Positions 22,711 to 26,954 of a DNA stretch of 26,954 bases are shown in pieces. Numbering within the stretch: position 1 is the first letter of the stretch; every line of letters begins with the position of its first letter. The translations under genes and the position numbers were made by a program. The notes beneath the pieces were generated by a model. The model searched no databases, was not told the DNA's origin, and saw nothing but the letters and a program-made list of their open reading frames with translations. Source of the DNA: an uncultured Acetatifactor sp. (GTDB lineage Bacteria > Bacillota > Clostridia > Lachnospirales > Lachnospiraceae); assembly GCA_934394665.1 (NCBI GenBank), contig CAKRRS010000033.1:1-26954 (forward strand), given 5' to 3'.

Positions 22711-23799
22711 TTAATTGTTTGGGTGATCAGTATGTCGGTCGCTACGTTCTCGAAGATGAAAAGCGTTCGCAGCCTGTCTGCGGCGTTGTTCTTCCAATGC
22801 TGCATAGTGTTTACGCGTTGTGTTGACATCCTTGTGTCCGAGAACATCTGCTACCAGATAGATATCTCCGGTTTCTTTATAGAGTTCGGTTCCGTAGGTG
22901 CTGCGAAGCTTATGCGGCGTTATTTTCTTCAAAGTAGTAACTCTGGAAGCATATTTTTTAACCAGATTTTCTACAGAACGAACTGCCATACGCCGATTCT
23001 GTAAAGACAGGAACAGTGCATTTTCATGCCCCTCTGAAGGAATCATTTGCTCTCGTTGTTCCAAATAATCTAACAGCGCAGTCTCTACTTCATCACCGAA
23101 GTAAACGATTGTTTCATTTCCGCCTTTTCTGCGAATCTTGATGCCACCTGTATCAAAATCTACATCATTGATATCCAGTCCCACACATTCTGATACACGG
23201 ATACCTGTCCCTAAGAGGAGCGTAAGCAGAGCAACATCCCGGACTTTCGTCTTTTTATGATACTCCAGTTCTTTTTTTGTCAGTTTCGTCCCATCCTCTA
23301 CTTGATCCAATAGGATAGCTACTTCATTGGGTTCCAGACGGATAATTTCTTTTTCGTGTCGTTTGGGCAGAGGCACCAGGGCCGCTGTATTTTTCTCAAT
23401 CCTTTCATTTTGAAAATAGTAATTATAAAAACTTCTCAAGGCGGATAATTTTCTGGCTTTTCCACGTTCTTCATTTGTAATATCTTTTCCGTCTTTTTGA
23501 TATAGATTCATGTAATCCAGATATTCTTCGATATCTGTCCGCTGTACCATATCTAAGATAGCAATTGGAAATTCTGTAATTTCCATTTTGCTGCAATAAC
23601 TGTTTTTCTCATGAAGAAATTCAAAGAATAATCGAATATCATAGCCATATGCCAGTCTGGTTCTGGTTGAGGTATACGGTTCGATTCCGCGGAAGAAGTC
23701 TTTACAGAAACTTGGAAGAGTGTCCAGGACTTTTCTGAGCTTTAGGATATTGTTTTTATTCTGTTCATCATGATAGTTTTCTTCTTTAATGACTGCCAA
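22711..23799 (-). CDS. Tyrosine recombinase, XerC/XerD-like
   Basis: 362 residues from a TTG at 23799; a GTG at 23862 would give 383 residues but overlap the upstream gene by 77 bases. Neither start has a clear ribosome binding site, so translational coupling is likely. A SAM-like N-terminal core-binding domain (about residues 30-150) precedes the catalytic domain. Catalytic residues are visible: Arg in LGTGIRVSECVGLD, Lys in IRRKGGNE, His-x-x-Arg in ITPHKLRSTYGT, His in LGHKDVNT and the Tyr nucleophile in TRKHYAAL. No excisionase, attachment repeat, tRNA gene or phage gene is near, so a chromosomal Xer-type role is more likely than a mobile-element integrase. Confidence 0.85.
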   Translation of the reverse strand: MAVIKEENYHDEQNKNNILKLRKVLDTLPSFCKDFFRGIEPYTSTRTRLAYGYDIRLFFEFLHEKNSYCSKMEITEFPIAILDMVQRTDIEEYLDYMNLYQKDGKDITNEERGKARKLSALRSFYNYYFQNERIEKNTAALVPLPKRHEKEIIRLEPNEVAILLDQVEDGTKLTKKELEYHKKTKVRDVALLTLLLGTGIRVSECVGLDINDVDFDTGGIKIRRKGGNETIVYFGDEVETALLDYLEQREQMIPSEGHENALFLSLQNRRMAVRSVENLVKKYASRVTTLKKITPHKLRSTYGTELYKETGDIYLVADVLGHKDVNTTRKHYAALEEQRRRQAANAFHLRERSDRHTDHPNN

Positions 23800-24517
23800 A
23801 GTATTCCGACCAACCTTCCATATTTCCTCGCCGGATCGCTGTGAAGATGCGGTCCTTGACACCGGGAGTATCCCGATTGATTTGTTGCAATAGTTCTTTG
23901 ATATATTCCCGTGTGGTATGTCCGTCCGCAGGACAGGGACTTTTCACGACAGGAACCTGATATTTGTTCACAAAGCCGATAATCTCCGATTCTCTCATGT
24001 AGATCAGCGGTCGGATCACTGTTAAATCCGTTTTATCAAGATGTGTGACAGGAGAGAAGGTATGGAGCCTTCCTTCGTAGAAGAGGGACATCATCATGGT
24101 CTCTACCACATCATCTTCATGATGTGCATAAGCAATTTTATTGCAGCCCAGGGACTTGATTACATCATTCAGAGCACCTTTTCGCATTTTTGCACACAGA
24201 GAACAGGGATTGTCTTCTTTCCGGTCTTCAAATACAATTTGCGCAATGGAGGTATTCACTATCGTGTAAGGAATCTCGTGATTGACACACAGCTTGCGGA
24301 TTTCGTCCAGGTTCAGATTCTGAAAACCGAGATCTACAGTTACGGCATGTAGTGTAAAATGCTTCGGATAAAACCGCTTTAATTCATTGAGCGTCAGCAG
24401 AAGCGTAAGGCTGTCTTTTCCTCCGGAAATACCGACAGCGATGGCATCCCCTTCCTCGATCATATGGTAGTCATCGATTGCCTGTCTGACGCGGCTCAGT
24501 ACTTTTTGTAATGTCAT
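23786..24517 (-). CDS. TtcA/TilS-superfamily tRNA-modification ATPase
   Basis: 243 residues from ATG 24517, with GGGAG 6 bases upstream; a longer in-frame TTG start at 24574 overlaps the promoter. N-type ATP-pyrophosphatase with the PP-loop motif GISGGKDSLTLL. The cysteines CSLC (in NPCSLCAKMRKG) and SPCPADG are consistent with the Fe-S cluster of TtcA, which thiolates cytidine 32 of tRNAs. The motif HHEDDVVETMMMSL is also typical. A tRNA 2-thiocytidine synthetase is the best guess; TilS is less likely given the cysteines and length. Its last codons overlap the recombinase start. Confidence 0.85.
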   Translation of the reverse strand: MTLQKVLSRVRQAIDDYHMIEEGDAIAVGISGGKDSLTLLLTLNELKRFYPKHFTLHAVTVDLGFQNLNLDEIRKLCVNHEIPYTIVNTSIAQIVFEDRKEDNPCSLCAKMRKGALNDVIKSLGCNKIAYAHHEDDVVETMMMSLFYEGRLHTFSPVTHLDKTDLTVIRPLIYMRESEIIGFVNKYQVPVVKSPCPADGHTTREYIKELLQQINRDTPGVKDRIFTAIRRGNMEGWSEYFGSH

Positions 24518-24545
24518 GGTTAACTCCCGTCCGTTTGATAGTTCT

Positions 24546-24574
24546 ATTTTATACTTGACCTGATTGTTTTTCAA
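24546..24574 (-). promoter_or_regulatory. Promoter of the TtcA-like gene
   Basis: On the - strand, TTGAAA (complement of 24569-24574), a 17-base spacer and TAAAAT (complement of 24546-24551). It would drive both this gene and the recombinase. Confidence 0.65.
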
Positions 24575-24612
24575 TATAAAGGTTTTTTAACAACGTTAAT
24601 AATAGATTTTTC

Positions 24613-24641
24613 TTGTGGTTGGAGGAAAAGCATAGTATATT
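24613..24641 (+). promoter_or_regulatory. Promoter of the AI-2E-family gene
   Basis: TTGTGG (24613-24618), a 17-base spacer and TATATT (24636-24641), with the start codon 35 bases further. It diverges from the TtcA-like promoter. Confidence 0.55.
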
Positions 24642-24675
24642 AAAGGTAGTTGTTCGTACAGAAAGGTGAGTGTAA

Positions 24676-25998
24676 ATGAAATACGATTTAAAAAACAACA
24701 AGTATTTTCGCTTAGGACTGACAGCATTTTTAACAATTGCGGCAAGCATCTGTTTTTATTATCTGGTATTTCACGGGAGCAGTATCAAGGCAGGGATTCA
24801 TACGATTACCGGGATTCTGATGCCTGTGGTGTTCGGACTTGTGACAGCTTACTTGCTGACTCCGGTATTAAATTATATAGAGACAAAACTTTTGTTTCCG
24901 TTAAGCCGGAAAATGAAAGTGAAAGAGAGTCAGAAGCGAAATTCCATTATTCGCGGCATAGGAATTCTGATTACCGCCTTTTTGTTTATAGCATTGATCT
25001 ACAGTCTGGTTGCCATGATGCTGTCCCAGATCGTGCCGAGTATCGTCAACATTGCTTCGAATTTTGATACTTATATCACTAACTTTACGAAATGGATCAA
25101 TAAGCTCATGGATGATAATCCGGAGCTTGGCAGCCAGATTACGCTTTTGATCGATAAATATTCCGTGGAACTGGAAAACTGGCTGAATAATACCGTACTG
25201 ACCAAGACAAGCCAGCTGATTATGACCGTATCCTTAAGTGTGATCAATATTCTCAGAGGACTTTGGGATTTCATTATTGGTTTTATTATTTCCATTTATG
25301 TGCTGGCAAGTAAGGAAAAGTTCGCCGGACAAGCCAAGAAGACAGCGTATGCTCTTTTCGAACAGAAAACGGCGAACCGTCTGATCAACAGTTTTCGTTT
25401 TACGCATCGGACATTTATCGGATTTATCGGCGGTAAGATCGTGGATTCTTTCATTATAGGTTGTCTGTGTTTTATCGGAACTACAATATTGCAGACCCCT
25501 TATGCAGCACTGGTCAGTGTAATCGTAGGTGTGACAAACATTATTCCTTTCTTCGGACCTTACTTAGGAGCAATCCCGAGTGCAATCCTGATTCTTGTAG
25601 TAGATCCGACGCACCCGTTGAATTGTGTTTATTTTGTTTTGTTTATTCTGGTGCTGCAGCAGTTTGACGGTAATTTCTTGGGACCTAAGATTTTAGGCAA
25701 TTCCACAGGACTTACCGGATTCTGGGTCATCTTTGCCATTACGGTATTCGGTGGATTGTTCGGAATCATTGGCATGATTGTAGGTGTACCTATTTTTGCG
25801 GTAATTTATGCTGCAATCAAGGCTGTGGTCAATACCTTCCTTAAGAAAAAGGAGTTACCGATAGAGACGGTGAAATATTCTTATTTAAAGAATATTGATG
25901 AAGCAGGTTTCCATAATCTGGATTCCATCTTGCAAAAAGATCATGAAATCAAAGATCAAGAAGTCAAAGCAGAAGATAAAAAAGATCAAGATAAATAA
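24676..25998 (+). CDS. AI-2E/PerM-family membrane transporter
   Basis: 440 residues, 7 to 8 membrane segments; family members include TqsA, PerM and Na+/H+ or osmolyte exporters. Two N-terminal membrane helices are followed by an amphipathic region (about 95-150), then the conserved C-terminal half with GGKIVDSFIIGCLCFIGTTIL, VTNIIPFFGPYLGAIPSAIL, LQQFDGNFLGPKILGNSTGL and GLFGIIGMIVGVPIFAV, which are hallmark motifs. The substrate cannot be read from the sequence and AI-2 itself should not be assumed. A charged Lys/Asp/Glu tail of degenerate KDQ/KDHE units closes the protein. AAAGGTGAG precedes the ATG. Confidence 0.9.
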   Translation: MKYDLKNNKYFRLGLTAFLTIAASICFYYLVFHGSSIKAGIHTITGILMPVVFGLVTAYLLTPVLNYIETKLLFPLSRKMKVKESQKRNSIIRGIGILITAFLFIALIYSLVAMMLSQIVPSIVNIASNFDTYITNFTKWINKLMDDNPELGSQITLLIDKYSVELENWLNNTVLTKTSQLIMTVSLSVINILRGLWDFIIGFIISIYVLASKEKFAGQAKKTAYALFEQKTANRLINSFRFTHRTFIGFIGGKIVDSFIIGCLCFIGTTILQTPYAALVSVIVGVTNIIPFFGPYLGAIPSAILILVVDPTHPLNCVYFVLFILVLQQFDGNFLGPKILGNSTGLTGFWVIFAITVFGGLFGIIGMIVGVPIFAVIYAAIKAVVNTFLKKKELPIETVKYSYLKNIDEAGFHNLDSILQKDHEIKDQEVKAEDKKDQDK

Positions 25999-26019
25999 AA
26001 CTGTAGGAGAGTAGTGAAA

Positions 26020-26469
26020 ATGCGATTTGTGATACAGCGGGTACAGCATGCCGAGGTCAAAGTAGATGGCGAATCCACAGGTAAAATCGATAAGGGATTT
26101 CTCGTTCTGATCGGCGTTGCCGAGACCGATACCAAAGAGATTGCAGACAAAATGATCAAGAAGCTGTTAGGTTTACGCATTTTTGAGGATGCCCAGGGAA
26201 AAACCAATCTGGATCTGCATGCAGTAAACGGTGAATTGCTTTTGGTATCACAATTTACATTATATGCAGACTGTAGGAAAGGCAACCGTCCCTCCTTTAT
26301 CAAAGCCGGCAATCCGGAACTTGCAAATGATTTGTACAAATACATCATCAGCAAATGCCGTGAAAGTATTCCTAAAGTGGAAAAAGGAATCTTTGGTGCA
26401 GATATGAAAGTGACATTGCTGAATGACGGACCGTTTACCATATTACTGGATTCTGAGGAAATCTCTTAG
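26020..26469 (+). CDS. dtd: D-aminoacyl-tRNA deacylase
   Basis: 149 residues from ATG 26020, with AGGAGAG upstream; a GTG two codons earlier (26014) is less likely. Removes D-amino acids and mischarged glycine from tRNA. Family motifs: [39 protein letters not shown] with the SQFTL active-site block, and [11 protein letters not shown] holding the Gly-cisPro element. Full length. It follows the transporter gene by 21 bases and is probably co-transcribed. Confidence 0.97.
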   Translation: MRFVIQRVQHAEVKVDGESTGKIDKGFLVLIGVAETDTKEIADKMIKKLLGLRIFEDAQGKTNLDLHAVNGELLLVSQFTLYADCRKGNRPSFIKAGNPELANDLYKYIISKCRESIPKVEKGIFGADMKVTLLNDGPFTILLDSEEIS

Positions 26470-26553
26470 TGGAACTATTCGTTAAACTTGTGTTTTGCGC
26501 ATAGTTGGCTCAGTGTCTGCTATCGTAGTAAGGGCTGATTTGTTCCTTAACAG

Positions 26554-26595
26554 ACCGGAATGTGTTGGCTCTGCATGGGCGGTACACATTCCGGT
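26554..26595. other. Perfect 12-bp stem-loop downstream of dtd
   Basis: ACCGGAATGTGT (26554-26565) and ACACATTCCGGT (26584-26595) are exact inverted copies around an 18-base loop. Neither strand has a T-run after it, so it is not a canonical terminator, although it lies between convergent genes. Confidence 0.65.
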
Positions 26596-26610
26596 TGAAA
26601 AATGTTGAAG

Positions 26611-26823
26611 TTATCTATTCGCATAATCAATCAAAATCTTTTTGCAATTACTGCAACGATAAGCTTCACAATGAGGGATTCCGCCTGAACCTTTACTCAA
26701 TTCCAAATCGTCCGATTTTTTAATGCGAAAAACTTTTGTCAGATTATCAACTGCAAAAGTAATGTCTCGTGAGCTCATTAGGTATCCTCTTATCATTTCT
26801 TCACCACAATACGGACATTTCAT
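26611..26823 (-). CDS. Small zinc-ribbon protein (DUF6487/PF20097-like)
   Basis: 70 residues. Begins MKCPYCGEEM and ends with CSNCKKILIDYANR; the two CxxC pairs form a zinc ribbon flanking a central region (SSRDITFAVDN...FRIKKSDDLELSKGSGG). GGAGGT is 8 bases before the ATG. Function unknown; the family is common in Clostridia. Confidence 0.85.
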   Translation of the reverse strand: MKCPYCGEEMIRGYLMSSRDITFAVDNLTKVFRIKKSDDLELSKGSGGIPHCEAYRCSNCKKILIDYANR

Positions 26824-26886
26824 TCTACTTTACCTCCTATAAATATCGATTTCTTTCTCTGTGACTTCCCAATAAACGGGAATTTC

Positions 26887-26954
26887 TCACTTCTTCATTT
26901 TAGGAGCAATAAGCAGCACTACTGTCACAAGAAAATATACACCATACAGTAACC
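26887..26954 (-). CDS. Partial membrane-protein gene (C-terminus only)
   Basis: Open from the window edge on the - strand to a TGA at 26887-26889. The 21 visible residues, LLYGVYFLVTVVLLIAPKMKK, form a membrane helix with a basic end. Too short to identify; the upstream part is outside the window. Confidence 0.45.
   Translation of the reverse strand, partial: LLYGVYFLVTVVLLIAPKMKK

Noticed and set aside
22711..23862. Integrase as mark of a prophage or integrative element
   Set aside because: No tRNA gene, direct repeats, excisionase, relaxase or phage genes nearby; the flanks are housekeeping genes.
26866..26886. Small TTCCC/GGGAA hairpin before the zinc-ribbon gene
   Set aside because: Five-base stem without a convincing T-run on the strand that would need it; too weak to call a terminator.
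1..26954. tRNA, rRNA, CRISPR or insertion sequence
   Set aside because: No tRNA-like cloverleaf, rRNA motif, regularly spaced repeat or transposase-like protein was seen in either strand.

Overview
The window reads as chromosomal DNA of a low-to-mid GC Gram-positive anaerobe of the Clostridia, most likely a Lachnospiraceae-type gut bacterium. This is inferred from gene content: SepF, a two-subunit Fe-S serine dehydratase, ribosomal protein L27 with a cleavable N-terminal extension next to its protease Prp, a Bacillus-type LexA/YneA SOS pair with GAAC-N4-GTTC boxes, and two cytidylate-kinase-like paralogues. No rRNA or tRNA gene, insertion sequence or CRISPR array was found.

Layout. (1) 35-3485, + strand: small P-loop protein, orphan HlyD-like membrane protein, YggS and SepF, a cell-division-linked cluster ending in a terminator. 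(2) 3623-6172, +: aroB, lspA and an rluD-type pseudouridine synthase, overlapping and probably translationally coupled. (3) 6209-7932, +: sdaAB and sdaAA, separated by an unusual run of five adjacent stem-loops. (4) 8037-8681, +: a cytidylate-kinase-like protein with its own promoter. (5) 8735-9850, +: rplU leader, rplU, prp, rpmA, terminator. (6) 9887-13301, +: obgE, yhbY, nadD, yqeK, rsfS, covering ribosome assembly and silencing plus NAD synthesis, with a palindromic leader before yhbY. (7) 13298-13507, -: a small DUF378 membrane protein convergent with rsfS. (8) 13508-13884: 377 bases without a protein gene, holding three consecutive stem-loops that end in an intrinsic terminator (possible small RNA), an inverted repeat and a strong promoter. 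(9) 13885-19432, +: complete branched-chain amino acid ABC importer livK-H-M-G-F, followed by a second cytidylate-kinase-like gene and a terminator. (10) 19580-21225, +: a hipB-hipA toxin-antitoxin operon with a 9-bp inverted repeat across its promoter. (11) 21270-22554: lexA (-) diverging from a yneA-like LysM gene (+), with LexA-box-like sites between them. (12) 22711-24517, -: a TtcA/TilS-type tRNA-modification ATPase gene followed by a tyrosine recombinase gene, slightly overlapping. (13) 24676-26469, +: AI-2E/PerM-family membrane protein and dtd. (14) 26611-26954, -: a zinc-ribbon protein and the tail of a truncated membrane-protein gene.

Most of this is housekeeping. The accessory part is hipBA. 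The least explained material is non-coding: the hairpin array at 6872-7024, the palindromic leader at 11243-11331, the possible structured RNA at 13542-13663, and the operator-like inverted repeats before livK and hipB. Functions are assigned from recognisable motifs and gene order only; no database search was run.
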